Below, piece by piece: positions 8,458 to 18,100 of a stretch of 64,000 nt of DNA. The number at the start of each line of letters is the position of its first letter. The stretch's first letter is position 1. Below the pieces are notes generated by a model. It saw nothing but the letters and a program-made list of their open reading frames with translations. It did no database searches and was not told the DNA's origin. Origin of the DNA: RGZA01 sp964568585 (GTDB lineage Bacteria > Pseudomonadota > Alphaproteobacteria > UBA9219 > RGZA01); the NCBI GenBank assembly GCA_964568585.1, contig CAZMQI010000005.1, forward strand, positions 21,670 through 85,669, given 5' to 3'. The position numbers and the translations under genes were made by a program.

Positions 8458-9075
8458 CTAACCCAATTTCAAACGATAGGCAGCGCCAGCGGTGGAAAGT
8501 TCATACCCACCGCGAAGGCGTGGCTGCCACATGGTACGCAGCCTCGCCAAACTGCTGGGGTTCAAGCGCATCCGCATATCGGGCGAACGTTCATCGGTGT
8601 GCGGGATAATGCTAAAGCCGGAGCGTTCCCATAAGGCACGTGCGCGCGGCGATGCCACTTCCATCATGCGTAATTCCACATCACGCGCATTCGCCTTGCG
8701 GTATAAACGCTCCACAACATCCAGCGTGATGGCGGGGGATAGGTGCAAACCTTGGAACCCGTTATCGACCGCGACTAATCCGATTTCAATGCGCGGTGCA
8801 TGACGAATATTATTCACGGCATCCCATGTCACCACGGTTCCGCTGGCGCAGGCGATGATGGGTGCAGTTAAATCCTGCGCTGTGCCATTGATGAACACCG
8901 ATACAATTTCGTTGCTGGCGGGATAGATCTCGTCGAAATCGCCTATCTCCATCACCAGCTTGTTGATGGATGGTTTACCACAATCAAAATCATATAAGGA
9001 ATGCCGGACGCGATTGAACGCGATGGGACCGGTTAATATGATGGGTTCATGATTTGGGATGGATGTCTGGTGCAT
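8458..9075 (-). CDS. GNAT-like N-acetyltransferase
   Basis: From ATG 9075 the protein has 205 residues. Its second half looks like a GCN5-related acetyltransferase: IEIGLVAVDNGFQGLHLSPAITLDVVERLYRKANARDVELRMMEVASPRARALWERSGFSIIP. This gives the acetyl-CoA-binding turn, the following helix and the closing ALWERSGF strand. The canonical Q/R-x-x-G-x-G/A loop is degenerate (NGFQGLHL), so the assignment is by overall pattern. The substrate is unknown. The frame stays open upstream to 9198, but the extra residues are not protein-like. The gene converges on the UPF0262 gene with no intergenic space. Confidence 0.6.
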   Translation of the reverse strand: MHQTSIPNHEPIILTGPIAFNRVRHSLYDFDCGKPSINKLVMEIGDFDEIYPASNEIVSVFINGTAQDLTAPIIACASGTVVTWDAVNNIRHAPRIEIGLVAVDNGFQGLHLSPAITLDVVERLYRKANARDVELRMMEVASPRARALWERSGFSIIPHTDERSPDMRMRLNPSSLARLRTMWQPRLRGGYELSTAGAAYRLKLG

Positions 9076-9288
9076 GGCGAAAAATATACGCGCCGCCCCC
9101 ACCCATCTGCCAAGAAGCATAATAGTTTCAAGCACTGGTACGTGGCGGCTGGCTGTGCAACGCAGTAAGCACTTAACAGCAAAGCCCCCACTCACCACCC
9201 TTGACTAAGTGCCAATGAAACGCCTAAAACACTGCATCTTTTTAAGGGTTAGCCCTAAAAAGCAAATGGCCCAAAAGGCTAATGGTAT

Positions 9289-9363
9289 GGCAGCGTAGCT
9301 CAGTGGTAGAGCAGAGGAATCATAATCCTTTGGTCGGGGGTTCAAATCTCTCCGCTGCTACCA
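9289..9363 (+). tRNA. tRNA-Met (CAT), elongator type
   Basis: The gene folds as a complete cloverleaf: acceptor GGCAGCG/CGCTGCT, D-arm AGCTCAGTGGTAGAGC, anticodon loop with CAT in AATCATAATCC, T-arm GGGGG-TTCAAAT-CTCTC, and an encoded CCA end. It lacks the initiator features, so it is an elongator Met, though an Ile2 (lysidine) tRNA cannot be excluded by sequence alone. Its 3' end is the left attachment site of the island. The T-stem has two G-U pairs, one of which would be G-C with the distal copy of the 3' end. Confidence 0.95.
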
Positions 9364-9365
9364 TT
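9350..9365. repeat. attL: left attachment-site core
   Basis: The 16-base CTCCGCTGCTACCATT at the tRNA 3' end is repeated exactly at 21642-21657. Allowing two mismatches, the match extends to 24 bases, starting at TCAAA in the T-loop. The integrase gene lies 170 bases downstream. Confidence 0.88.
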
Positions 9366-9376
9366 TTCTAATACAA

Positions 9377-9394
9377 GGATGTCCAACGACATCC
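9377..9394. repeat. Inverted repeat next to attL
   Basis: GGATGTC-CAAC-GACATCC forms a perfect 7-base stem 12 bases after the attachment core. It is not followed by a T-run. It may be part of the recombination site or a binding site. Confidence 0.5.
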
Positions 9395-9477
9395 ATAAAA
9401 TGGTGCAATATCAATTTACTAGCGGTAATTTTTGTCTATAATGGTTCGGGAGAGATTTTTAACATCCGAACCTTATC

Positions 9478-9530
9478 GGGGTATGTTTGGGGGTATGCCA
9501 ATCGTAATCCGTGGGGTTCATACCCCCAAA
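9478..9530. promoter_or_regulatory. Repeat/inverted repeat before int, possible integrase-binding or operator site
   Basis: GGGGTATGTTTGGGGGTATG (9478-9497) resembles GGGGATATGTTTAGGGGTAT at the other end of the island (21559-21578). Part of it, TTTGGGGGTATG, is repeated in inverted form as CATACCCCCAAA at 9519-9530, ending 5 bases before the int start codon. Such paired sites at both element ends would fit integrase arm-type sites. The inverted repeat could also hide the int ribosome-binding region. Confidence 0.5.
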
Positions 9531-9535
9531 TCAAA

Positions 9536-10852
9536 ATGGCCAAACGGGTCCGCCCACTTACTGATAAAGGCTGCAAAAACGCCGAATTCACGCCTAATCC
9601 AGAAAAAGGCGCAGGGAATAAGCTGTTTGATGGTGGCGGGCTATTTCTCCACCTCATGCCTACGGGCTCAAAAATCTGGCGATTGAAATACCGCAAGCCA
9701 GACGGGCGTGAAGCCCTCCTCACATACGGTCCATACCCACACGTCACTTTGCCCCATGCACGCGCTAAACGTGAGGAAAGCCGCCACATTATCCGCGAGG
9801 GCAAAGACCCAGCACTGGAAGCGGATAAAGCGAGATCACAGGCTTCCCTGCTTGCAAAGAACACCTTTGAAAAAGTCGCTCGTGACTGGTTTAACAATTA
9901 CAAAGATGGCTGGGTGCCGCGCCATGCACAGAACATTCTCAACCGGCTGGAAAATGACATCTTCCCTGTAATCGGTAATTTGCCAATCACTGCGATTGAT
10001 AACCCCACCGTTCTTGAAACAGTCAGAAAGATTGAAGCACGCGGCGCGCGCGATATTGCCAAGCGCATTACCCAATACTGCTGCCAGATTTTTAACTATG
10101 CGATTGGCTGCGGCATAAGCGGCCTAAAGTACAACCCTGCCCAAGGCCTTACGCGCCTGCTCAAACCTTATGAAAAAGGTCATTTCCAGCGCATTGATAT
10201 AAAAGACATCCCCTCATTCCTTCATACCATTGAAAACAATGGCGGTAGAATGACTGACCAAACATTGATTACCACAAAACTGCTTATGCTCACGCTCCTG
10301 CGAACCAGTGAATTGATCGCAACAAAATGGGAAGAGGTAGATTTTGAGAAGGCCGAATTAACTGTCGCAAGCGAACGCATGAAGATGAAAGGCCGCCCAC
10401 CTTTTGTGGTTCCCCTTTCAACTCAAGCCCTGCAACTGCTGGAACAGCAAAGAGCGAGAACTGGAAACTATATTTATATTTTCCCGCATAATTCCAAAGC
10501 CCATGCTTGCATGTCAAATTGCACGGTGCTGTCTGGCCTATACCGTTTGGGCTATAAGGGCAAAATGACTGGTCACGGCTTCCGCAGCCTTGGGGTGGAT
10601 GTATTGTCTTCTGTCCTTAAGCACCCCAAAGATGTTGTCGATAAATGCCTCGCCCACGGCGAAAAAAGCAAGGTAATGAGTGCTTATTTCCGTGATCCCT
10701 ATCTCGACCAACGTAGAGTTCTCATGCAAGAATGGGCTGATTATTTGGACGGCATGAGGGGCGCAAATTATGAACGGTTTGACGGAATTGGAAGCGTTGT
10801 TTTCCATAGACAAGAAAAGGGAGCCCGATTGGGCGAAGTGGAAAAAATTTGA
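9536..10852 (+). CDS. Tyrosine recombinase (P4-type integrase)
   Basis: The 438-residue protein has an N-terminal arm-DNA-binding domain of the DUF4102 kind (LTDKGCKNAEFTPNPEKGAGNKLFDGGGLFLHLMPTGSKIWRLKYR), a central core-binding domain and a C-terminal catalytic domain. The catalytic residues can all be placed: R256 in LLRTSEL, K near 283-285, H347 and R350 in GHGFRS, H374 in CLAHGEKSKV and the nucleophile Y384. It should catalyse integration and excision at the tRNA-Met attachment site beside it. The last 83 bases overlap the start of the next gene in another frame. It appears intact, so the island may still be mobile. Confidence 0.95.
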   Translation: MAKRVRPLTDKGCKNAEFTPNPEKGAGNKLFDGGGLFLHLMPTGSKIWRLKYRKPDGREALLTYGPYPHVTLPHARAKREESRHIIREGKDPALEADKARSQASLLAKNTFEKVARDWFNNYKDGWVPRHAQNILNRLENDIFPVIGNLPITAIDNPTVLETVRKIEARGARDIAKRITQYCCQIFNYAIGCGISGLKYNPAQGLTRLLKPYEKGHFQRIDIKDIPSFLHTIENNGGRMTDQTLITTKLLMLTLLRTSELIATKWEEVDFEKAELTVASERMKMKGRPPFVVPLSTQALQLLEQQRARTGNYIYIFPHNSKAHACMSNCTVLSGLYRLGYKGKMTGHGFRSLGVDVLSSVLKHPKDVVDKCLAHGEKSKVMSAYFRDPYLDQRRVLMQEWADYLDGMRGANYERFDGIGSVVFHRQEKGARLGEVEKI

Positions 10853-11408
10853 TCAGATTGTGCTTTGGAAAGCCGTTGCGCTCTGCTGCCGTGATGAACC
10901 CGACGATTACGTTGGATACTATCCAAATATAGATCGTACAATTACGGGCATAACACGTACTGGATATGGCTACCAACAAAACTGCTCCGATAAAGCGCGC
11001 AACCTCTTGGCAGTAGCAATCAGTCACCTTGGTAAGAAACTGCATTGCGATAAAATCATTGATGAGAACAAACATGATTCTATTATTTCTTTGCCCGATC
11101 TTGTTTTATGGGTACTTCATACGGCGCAAGACCATGAAATGCCGCGCGAACTTTATGAATCTGCTCTAACTGAGACTGATAAAAGAAAAACATCGCTGAC
11201 AAAAGAAAATTTAAGCCTCATGAAGCTTGTTATCGGAATGGCTACAGGTAAATATGGCTATGATCCTGAGAAAGCTGTCGGGAAAAGAGATACGACAGTA
11301 TCAAAAATTGAAAACGATTTGGCTATTTCTGGCGTTGAACTAAGTAGCGATGCTATTCGAAAACATTTAGAAAATGCTTCTAAACTTGTTTCAGACAAAA
11401 AATCATAA
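10770..11408 (+). CDS. Integrase-associated protein of unknown function
   Basis: The 212-residue soluble protein overlaps the 3' end of int by 83 bases and is probably cotranscribed with it. Its C-terminal part, LSLMKLVIGMATGKYGYDPEKAVGKRDTTVSKIENDLAISGVELSSDAIRKHLENA, is like a helical domain that I recall from hypothetical proteins next to integrases in proteobacterial islands. It ends in a segment that could be a DNA-binding winged or HTH element, but I cannot name a family. No signal peptide or membrane helix is visible. A role in excision control is only a guess from its position. Confidence 0.65.
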   Translation: MNGLTELEALFSIDKKREPDWAKWKKFDQIVLWKAVALCCRDEPDDYVGYYPNIDRTITGITRTGYGYQQNCSDKARNLLAVAISHLGKKLHCDKIIDENKHDSIISLPDLVLWVLHTAQDHEMPRELYESALTETDKRKTSLTKENLSLMKLVIGMATGKYGYDPEKAVGKRDTTVSKIENDLAISGVELSSDAIRKHLENASKLVSDKKS

Positions 11409-11494
11409 GGCGATTTCAGTTTTTTTTGTAAAATCGGCCTAAGAAACCATTGGCCATTTTAGCTTGTCTGCATCCATTAACAACCGGAGGCGAC

Positions 11495-11701
11495 ATGCAA
11501 GAACACCCTTATCTACTCCCAAAAGTCGGTTTTGTCCGTCTACACACCATTCTCAAAATCCTACCAATTTGTAGATCAGCTTGGTGGGCGGGCATCAAAG
11601 AGGGCCGCTACCCTCGCGGGGTGCACATCGGAAAACGAACCACAGCATGGCGCGTTGAGGATATTCGGGCACTAATTCAAAGCTTCCCTAAAGCAACATA
11701 G
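11495..11701 (+). CDS. AlpA-family DNA-binding regulator
   Basis: The 68-residue protein starts at ATG 11495, which follows a strong GGAGG site. The helix-turn-helix pattern VRLHTILKILPICRSAWWAGIKEGRYPRGVHIGKRTTAWRVEDIRALI is that of AlpA/excisionase-like regulators of P4-type elements, including the invariant Trp-Arg of TTAWRVEDI. Such proteins activate integrase or excision genes. It lies between the integrase module and the zinc-ribbon gene, 7 bases before the latter, so the two probably form an operon. The frame is open further upstream, but that part lacks a ribosome-binding site. Confidence 0.85.
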   Translation: MQEHPYLLPKVGFVRLHTILKILPICRSAWWAGIKEGRYPRGVHIGKRTTAWRVEDIRALIQSFPKAT

Positions 11702-11708
11702 GTGTTTC

Positions 11709-12512
11709 ATGGCACAAGCACCTCGATTCATCTCACATTTAGTCAGCCATAATACGGGCAATGTCATCGCATTACGCAAGCATGGTCAAATGATTGTTGA
11801 ATATGACAAAAATTACTGGCCGTGCGATCCCTGCTACACACCAGAAGACCCACGAAGAAAAGGTCGCCCTGCACCAGATAAAGAAATTCTCTTTGGCATC
11901 TATGTGCTTGTAGAAATTGCACAGATCAAACTAAGAAAAAGCTTAATGGGAGCCTGTTATGAAATTGGAAATCTTCGGAAGTGCTCAAAGAATGGCCATA
12001 AAGGCCAAGACGCCATCAAGCATTACTACTATCGCGCTAAACCAGAGTTTGAAAAACTTTATAATGAGCCGCCCATTAGTTGGGTAATAAAAGAATTGGC
12101 ACAAGCCTATGATATGCCACAGGTTATAGATGATGATTGTTGCCGGAATGCATTTGCGCTTTACACGGAAAAATCGCGTCAATTAGAAATAACTTATAAT
12201 GATTCAGGACGCATTATAAATGCGCTCATCTTTGAGAATAGAACACAGGCTTCAAACGCATATAGTATGAAGAATTTCTTCTGTACTCTAAGCGAACAGT
12301 TTGCTTCATTCGGCGTTCAATTAAAATCTTACGAGTCTGGGCAGCACAAAACACAGTGCCCGCAGTGCAGTCACTTAAGAAAGGCGCGTAATAGAAAAAA
12401 GAAATGCTTGGCAGTAAAAATAGATGTTAGCGGCAATACGGGGGTTGTTTATTGCCACAATGATGGCTGCAAATGGGTGCAAACATTTGGCTTTTACAAA
12501 AGGAAAAAATGA
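11709..12512 (+). CDS. Zinc-ribbon protein resembling the N-terminal domain of a phage primase
   Basis: The 267-residue protein has an uncharacterised N-terminal part and a C-terminal zinc ribbon: CPQC at the first knuckle, a basic stretch HLRKARNRKKK, then VVYCHNDGCKW as the second. This order is that of primase-helicase zinc domains of phages and satellites, which recognise the priming site, but no TOPRIM, polymerase or helicase domain follows. The downstream gene would be the place for those, and none is present. It may be a truncated replication protein or a stand-alone regulator. Many AT-rich codons and Tyr/Lys-rich composition differ from the surrounding chromosome. Confidence 0.6.
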   Translation: MAQAPRFISHLVSHNTGNVIALRKHGQMIVEYDKNYWPCDPCYTPEDPRRKGRPAPDKEILFGIYVLVEIAQIKLRKSLMGACYEIGNLRKCSKNGHKGQDAIKHYYYRAKPEFEKLYNEPPISWVIKELAQAYDMPQVIDDDCCRNAFALYTEKSRQLEITYNDSGRIINALIFENRTQASNAYSMKNFFCTLSEQFASFGVQLKSYESGQHKTQCPQCSHLRKARNRKKKCLAVKIDVSGNTGVVYCHNDGCKWVQTFGFYKRKK

Positions 12513-12524
12513 TTTTCTTACCCC

Positions 12525-12540
12525 TATAAGTATACTTATA
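12525..12540. promoter_or_regulatory. Perfect 16-base palindrome
   Basis: TATAAGTATACTTATA lies 12 bases after the zinc-ribbon gene, at the start of an AT-rich stretch (12513-12799) that holds no gene. It could be an operator for an element-encoded dimeric repressor or part of a replication region. No iterated copies follow, so an origin is not supported. Confidence 0.4.
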
Positions 12541-12799
12541 ATGCGGTAAATTTTTCCGTGTAAAGATCAAAGATATTCCGGGAATAACTTTAATCACGCA
12601 AATACTTGTGACGATCCTCACACAATCACTGCTTGATAACTGTATATATTATCAAATCAAAAATAGTGGTTAACGGCAAATAGTTTCTTATTTTACAGCC
12701 AATTAGGTGAGTTATACCTATTCTTGGACTGAGTTTGTTTCAGGCGTTATGCAATAACTTAAAATTGGAGAATTTTTATTCTCATTATTCCTCATATGA

Positions 12800-13714
12800 T
12801 CACTTACTTTGAACAATCAATTCATCATCGTTGGGCGTTTTGAGATCCATGTACTGCCACTCACTTGCACGGCTAAACCATTTATAGTTGATGCGCTTGA
12901 AACGTAGCTGTGTAGCCATATCCCGCATGATGTCATGAATTTTTGCGATATTGGCGTTTGATGCAAATGTCGCCGCAACCAAGGTCAAGGATTCATCATT
13001 CTTGCCCGAGGTAAAAACTTCAAGATTACTCTCCCATCCCAACATGCTCGCCTGCTTTGCATAGGCTTTACGAAAAATAGGGAAGGTCTTTTTTTGTAGC
13101 TGAATTAGCTTTTCTCTTAGCGTTTTAAGATCGGCCGCAACAGCTTCATCCAATATCTCATCCTTTCTTTGCTCAGCAATGCTGGCGAAAGCCAATAACG
13201 TAACCACCCCAAATTTTAGCTTTTCTGGGTTATCAGTATAAGTTTCCGCCTTAAAATCTTTAATCATCTGCAATGCGCCACTTATGCCAGTCGCACGGGC
13301 TGTTTTATCATCTTCGCTTTTTTTCTGCTGTTCAATTTCGTAACGCTTCGGATCAAGCGTGCGGAGTTCTATAAGCCATTTTTCACGATCGCCTGATGCT
13401 TCCAATTTTTGTAGAAAAGCTTGCGAGTCTTTATCGCGAAGGCTCTGCAAATCATTGTCGGTTGTTCTGGCAAAGTACAATGACAAACCTAGCGTTAAAG
13501 CGAGTATTGCCGTAAATACTCGTGAATGCTTTGTAATTAAAGCCATACGGCGAAATATAAATCCTGCGATTAACAATCCAGTAAAAACGAAAAATAACAT
13601 TCGCCCTGTTTCTGGCTTAATAAGAAACATTTGCGGGGCAATCAGACTGAGAATGAAGATTAGAAATAAATACAATGCCTGTTTAAGCCATTGCTTTGCT
13701 TTTGCGATGTCCAT
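12800..13714 (-). CDS. Membrane protein of unknown function
   Basis: The 304-residue protein begins with three hydrophobic segments (YLFLIFILSLIAPQMFL, MLFFVFTGLLIAGFIF and VFTAILALTLGLSLYFA), followed by a long polar, Lys/Glu-rich domain of about 200 residues with helical character. The polar part is probably cytoplasmic or periplasmic. I do not recognise a family. It is transcribed toward the integrase module, and the only neighbour on its strand is the Ash-like ORF overlapping its 5' end, so it may be the downstream partner in a small P4-like operon. Cargo or defence functions are possible, with no specific evidence. Confidence 0.6.
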   Translation of the reverse strand: MDIAKAKQWLKQALYLFLIFILSLIAPQMFLIKPETGRMLFFVFTGLLIAGFIFRRMALITKHSRVFTAILALTLGLSLYFARTTDNDLQSLRDKDSQAFLQKLEASGDREKWLIELRTLDPKRYEIEQQKKSEDDKTARATGISGALQMIKDFKAETYTDNPEKLKFGVVTLLAFASIAEQRKDEILDEAVAADLKTLREKLIQLQKKTFPIFRKAYAKQASMLGWESNLEVFTSGKNDESLTLVAATFASNANIAKIHDIMRDMATQLRFKRINYKWFSRASEWQYMDLKTPNDDELIVQSK

Positions 13715-13875
13715 GTACCCTCCAGCTTGTAAAAAACCAACGCAAATGCGCTGGTGACTGGGAGTTTGTAAACCGCCGTTAGACGATTGCAGTAGCCTTT
13801 AGCCGTGAGGCTTGGACATACGCCACTGCCTCCCAGCCATAAGGGCCGGAGGCAGCGTTTGTGACGGAAACGCAA
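13660..13875 (-). CDS. Possible Ash-like small phage protein
   Basis: A 71-codon frame overlaps the membrane-protein start by 55 bases. The segment NRLTAVYKLPVTSAFALVFYKLEGT is like the conserved stretch of Ash/Icd-like small proteins found in P4-like satellites and prophages, where the coding potential and the RNA structure of this region are both conserved. The assignment rests on memory of that motif. The apparent start is TTG, and the first 20 residues may not be translated. The same DNA contains a strong stem CTGCCTCC/GGAGGCAG at about 13826-13858, so an RNA role is an alternative. Confidence 0.35.
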   Translation of the reverse strand: MRFRHKRCLRPLWLGGSGVCPSLTAKGYCNRLTAVYKLPVTSAFALVFYKLEGTWTSQKQSNGLNRHCIYF

Positions 13876-14057
13876 AGTACCGCTAACGGAAGAGGTTACA
13901 ACACCCCATCACAGATTTATGCTGTGACCTATCCAGACTATCCGCAAGGCCGTCTGCTGTAAAGTAATGACGCAGATCACACCCAATTCACCGCAACTTA
14001 CTGATTTCCTAATTTTCCTCTAGTTTCTCACTAGTCATTTATTCATAAGGGCAGGAA

Positions 14058-14265
14058 ATGAAAAGAGACATCATCACCATCAGAGAATTGGTTATATGTC
14101 TACAAAAGCTGCTGATGTCAAAATTTACCAAAGCGGACATCAAAACAAAATATATTCTACCTGCTATAAAAAATGCGGGCTGAGATATTCATGCGCAGGT
14201 ACATGAAAAGGTTTCTTTCACTCAAGGTCGTATAATCGTGTGCGGTAAAATAGTGTGCAGCAAGC
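14058..14265 (+). pseudogene. Decayed 5' end of a type I restriction subunit gene (hsdR)
   Basis: An ATG with an AGGGCAGG ribosome-binding site opens a 41-codon frame (MKRDIITIREL... ending KTKYILPAIKNAG) that stops at a TGA at 14181-14183. Reading through this TGA, which sits where Trp is expected, gives D-I-H-A-Q-V-H-E-K-V-S-F-T-Q-G-R-I-I-V-C-G-K. Together these match the N-terminal pattern of HsdR-type restriction subunits (LPALxxAGWD...FTxGRIIVRGK). After that the frame soon ends and no nuclease or helicase domain follows. I infer a truncated relic with a Trp-to-stop mutation. No hsdM or hsdS is present. Confidence 0.55.
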
Positions 14266-14319
14266 CCTTAAGTATGCTGAATAGCTCAGGCTCTCTACTG
14301 CTGTAATCTATAATAATTG

Positions 14320-15075
14320 CTAACGTTGTGATTTCTTTAAAACAAGTGGCTCAGACAGCGAGCGGTAGTGATTTGGCGTAAGAGCCTCATGTACCAATTG
14401 TCCGCTTCGTCTAAATTCTTCGTTGGATGGATCCAGAAATGAATAAACAAGACCAAGATCACTGATGTTGACCAAGCGCGACGGTGCCATGCCCAGCAAA
14501 GGTCGGATTGCTTTTGTGTAGGCAATGGGTCCGGTCACGCGAAGTACCGCACGCTTACCAGTGCCATCCATAGAAGGGTTATAGCAGTGTATGTTCATCT
14601 GAACGGATCGGATAACGCGTTCAAGGAATGGATGGCGCGGGGCGGCTATGATATGCCATTGCTGAAATTCACCGGGGTATGGCGTTTCTGCATGTAGCCC
14701 CCATCCTTCAAACGGCCTGCCCGGCGCGTTGTCCCAATGAGAGAGCAAATACTGGTCGGTGCTTTGTAAAACACTATCCAAGCAGCTTGTCGTTGATGAT
14801 TTTATATCAAGATAAACACCGCCGCATTGGTAGAGCAGCAAATATCGAAATAAATCAGCACGGGCCGGGCCATATTTCGGATTTATCGAGAGATAGGTTC
14901 GTAGCATCTCCTTATCAAAGTGCATTCGGATGAATTCTCGACGATCCGCGTCATCATAAAAGGTGACTGTCCATCCTGGATGCAAATTTCGTATTTCTTC
15001 AAAATTTGCGATAAACGGCTCTGTCAGCGTGCGGCGCGACGACGTCGTTTGATGAATCAGCTTAGGTATAAGCAT
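14320..15075 (-). CDS. GT32-type glycosyltransferase (capsular polysaccharide/OCH1-like)
   Basis: The 251-residue protein begins with IPKLIHQTTSSRR, the first signature of glycosyltransferases with the DXD sugar-binding fold, and has ARADLFRYLLLYQCGGVYLDIKSSTT near residue 80. The DXD motif is D-I-K here, a variant known to me from capsule-type members. WGLHAETPYPGEFQQWHIIAAPRHPFLERVI, a later conserved block, is also present. It probably transfers a hexose in the cytoplasm onto a polysaccharide or lipid acceptor. It is a single cargo gene in the island, 45 bases from the end of czcA on the same strand, so read-through from the metal operon is possible. Confidence 0.8.
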   Translation of the reverse strand: MLIPKLIHQTTSSRRTLTEPFIANFEEIRNLHPGWTVTFYDDADRREFIRMHFDKEMLRTYLSINPKYGPARADLFRYLLLYQCGGVYLDIKSSTTSCLDSVLQSTDQYLLSHWDNAPGRPFEGWGLHAETPYPGEFQQWHIIAAPRHPFLERVIRSVQMNIHCYNPSMDGTGKRAVLRVTGPIAYTKAIRPLLGMAPSRLVNISDLGLVYSFLDPSNEEFRRSGQLVHEALTPNHYRSLSEPLVLKKSQR

Positions 15076-15119
15076 GCCACTATCCGCACAAAAGTCGTTC
15101 TACGCATACAACCGATAAA

Positions 15120-18100
15120 TCAATTGGCACTGACATTGGCCGCCTCTTTGCTTGTCCGTGCGGATTGACACGCAAACAGCTTGTAGAGAGCAGGCAAAAC
15201 CACCAGCGTCAGAATTGTTGAAGAAATAATTCCGCCAATAACTACGGTCGCTAAAGGACGCTGCACCTCCGAGCCAGCACCAACATTGAGCGCCATGGGT
15301 ACAAATCCCAGACTTGCAACCAGTGCTGTCATCAGAACCGCACGAAGTCGGGCAAGTGCCCCTTCGCTAATAGCCACGTCCAGTGGTTTTCCCATGTCAA
15401 TTAGCTTACGTATGAACGAGACCATGACCACGCCGTTCAACACTGCAATTCCCGACAGAGCAATAAAACCAACCCCTGCTGAAATCGATAACGGTATGCC
15501 TCTAAGCCAGAGCGCAAGCACACCGCCAGTAAGCGCCAATGGTACGCCGGAAAACACGAGTAGCGCATCGCGGGTTGAGCCAAACAACATGAACAACAGC
15601 ATAAAAACCAACAGCAATGCCACGGGTACAACGATTTGCAAACGCTGGCTGGCAGAAATCAACTGCTCGAACGTTCCGCCGTATTGCACCCAGTAACCTG
15701 GCGGCAGAGTTACGCGCTCTGTCACAGTCTGCTGTAATTCAGTCACGAAGGAGCCAAGGTCGCGGCCTCTTACATTGGCAGTTACAACAACCCGCCGTTT
15801 ACCATTTTCACGGCTGATCTGATTGGGTCCTGGCGCGATTGTGAAATTTGCGACTTCCGAGAGCGGGACAAAGTCAGCCACGGCCTTGTTATCGCTCGAT
15901 CCTGCTAGTGGAATGGGTAGACGCTTTAAAGCCTCTATATCAGTACGCAATATTTCCGGTAATCGCAGAATGATATCGAAACGTCTATCACCTTCAAATA
16001 CCTGACCAACTTGGCGGCCTCCAAGTGCAACCGATACCACATCTTGGACATCAGCGATGTTGATACCATATCTCTCGAGCGCAGCGCGATCAGGGCTAAT
16101 ACTCAAGACGGGCAGGCCGGTAATCTGTTCGGTTTTTGCATCTGCTGCCCCTGCAATGCCAGAAATAACTTTTTCCACAGCTTCGCCTGCTTCCAACAAA
16201 CGATCCATATCGTCGCCATAAATTTTAACTGCAACGTCAGAGCGGACACCTGAAATAAGCTCGTTGAAACGCATCTGGATGGGTTGAGTGAATTCGTAGT
16301 TGTTCCCAGGTATTTTCATCACCGCCGCTTCGATTTCTGCAACCAATTCTGCTTTGGATTTGCGTGGATCAGGCCATGCCGCACGCGGCTTCAACATCAC
16401 AAACGCATCGGCGACGCTTGGTGGCATCGGATCAGTTGCAACTTCTGCGGTTCCTATTTTTGCGAATACTTTGTCTACTTCTGGAAACGCCATAATGCGC
16501 GCTTCGAGGTCTGTCTGCATCCCTACTGCTTGGCTCAATGATGTGCCAGGAATACGCAAGGCATGTAATGCAATATCACCTTCATCGAGCGAAGGTATAA
16601 ATTCTGCGCCCATTCGGGAGGCAAGCAACCCACTTAGAACGACAAGTGCCGTTGCGGCGACCACAATGCCGCGCGTATGTTTAAGCGCGATGCTTAAAAC
16701 TGGCGCGTAAACAGAACGCGCGCATCTAAGGATAACATTTTCTTTTTCCTCAACTCGGCCCGTCACAAAGATCGCGATAGCAGCAGGAACGAAAGTGAAT
16801 GAGAGCAATAACGCTGATAGGAGTGCCATGACCACTGTAAAGGCCATTGGATGAAACATTTTTCCTTCAACACCGGTTAGTGCAAAAATGGGCAAATAAA
16901 CAACGGTGATAATCACAATTCCAAACAGGCTGGGTTTAACAACCTCGGCTGTTGCCTGTGCGGAAAGTGCAAATCGTTCATCCCGGGTAAGCATGCGCCC
17001 CAGCCGATGTTGTTCAACACCAAAGCGCGCCAGACAATTCTCGACGATAATCACAGCGCCATCGACAATCAGACCAAAATCCAGTGCACCCAGACTCATC
17101 AAATTTCCTGAGATATGATTTTCAACCATCCCCGTGATAGTCATAAGCATCGCCAAGGGAATGACCGCCGCCGTTATTAAGGCAGCGCGAATATTGCCAA
17201 GCAATAAAAATAGAATGACTATGACCAGCAATGCGCCTTCAAGTAGATTTTTTTTGACAGTTTCAATAGTACGGTCAACAAGGATAGTGCGGTCATAAAC
17301 AGTGACCGCCTGAACACCCGTTGGCAGTGAGCGGTTGATTGTATCAAGTGCACGAGCAACACGGTGTGACACCTCTCGGCTATTCTCGCCCATCAGCATA
17401 AAAACAGTGCCGAGCACCACTTCCTTGCCATCTTTCGTGGCGGCACCCGTGCGTAACTCCTTACCCATGATAACATCAGCAACATCACTAACGCGGATGG
17501 CTTGTGTTTCCCGTTTGACAACAACGATCCGCTCTATGTCTTCCAATGTGCCAATCTGGCCTGGAATTCGGATTAGGTTTTGCTCGCCGAATTTCTCGAT
17601 GTAACCGGCACCAACATTGGCATTATTCCATTCAAGTGCCTGTGTGACATCGTTAAACGTCAGATCATAGGCAAGCAAGCGGTCAGGATAAGGTGTGACA
17701 TGAAATTGCTTCTCGTAGCCACCGATGGTGTTGACCTCGGTTACTCCCTTTAAGTTACGAAGCTGGGGCTTAACAACCCAATCTTGCAATTCACGTAAAT
17801 CGGTAGGTGTCCACGGCTTACCATCCGATTTTGTCGCACCTGGCTTGGCTTCAACGGTGAACATGTATATTTCACCCAAACCCGTGGCGATAGGGCCCAT
17901 AGTCGGCTGCATACCTGGGGGCAGGTTACTTCCGACCGATTGCAGTCTTTCGCCAATAAGCTGACGCGCAAAATAAATATCGGTTCCTTCCCTGAACACG
18001 ACTGTGACTTGGCTCAAACCATAACGGGAAAGTGATCGTGTGTAGTCTAAGCCGGGCAGGCCAGCAATCGCGGTTTCAATGGGGTAAGTAATCCGTTGTT

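Noticed and set aside
12513..12799. An AT-rich origin of replication for the island
   Set aside because: Only one palindrome is present. There are no iterated repeats and no complete replication gene.
15286..15696. Plus-strand open frames across the czcA and czcC genes
   Set aside because: They are shadows of long, well-conserved minus-strand genes and show no family features.
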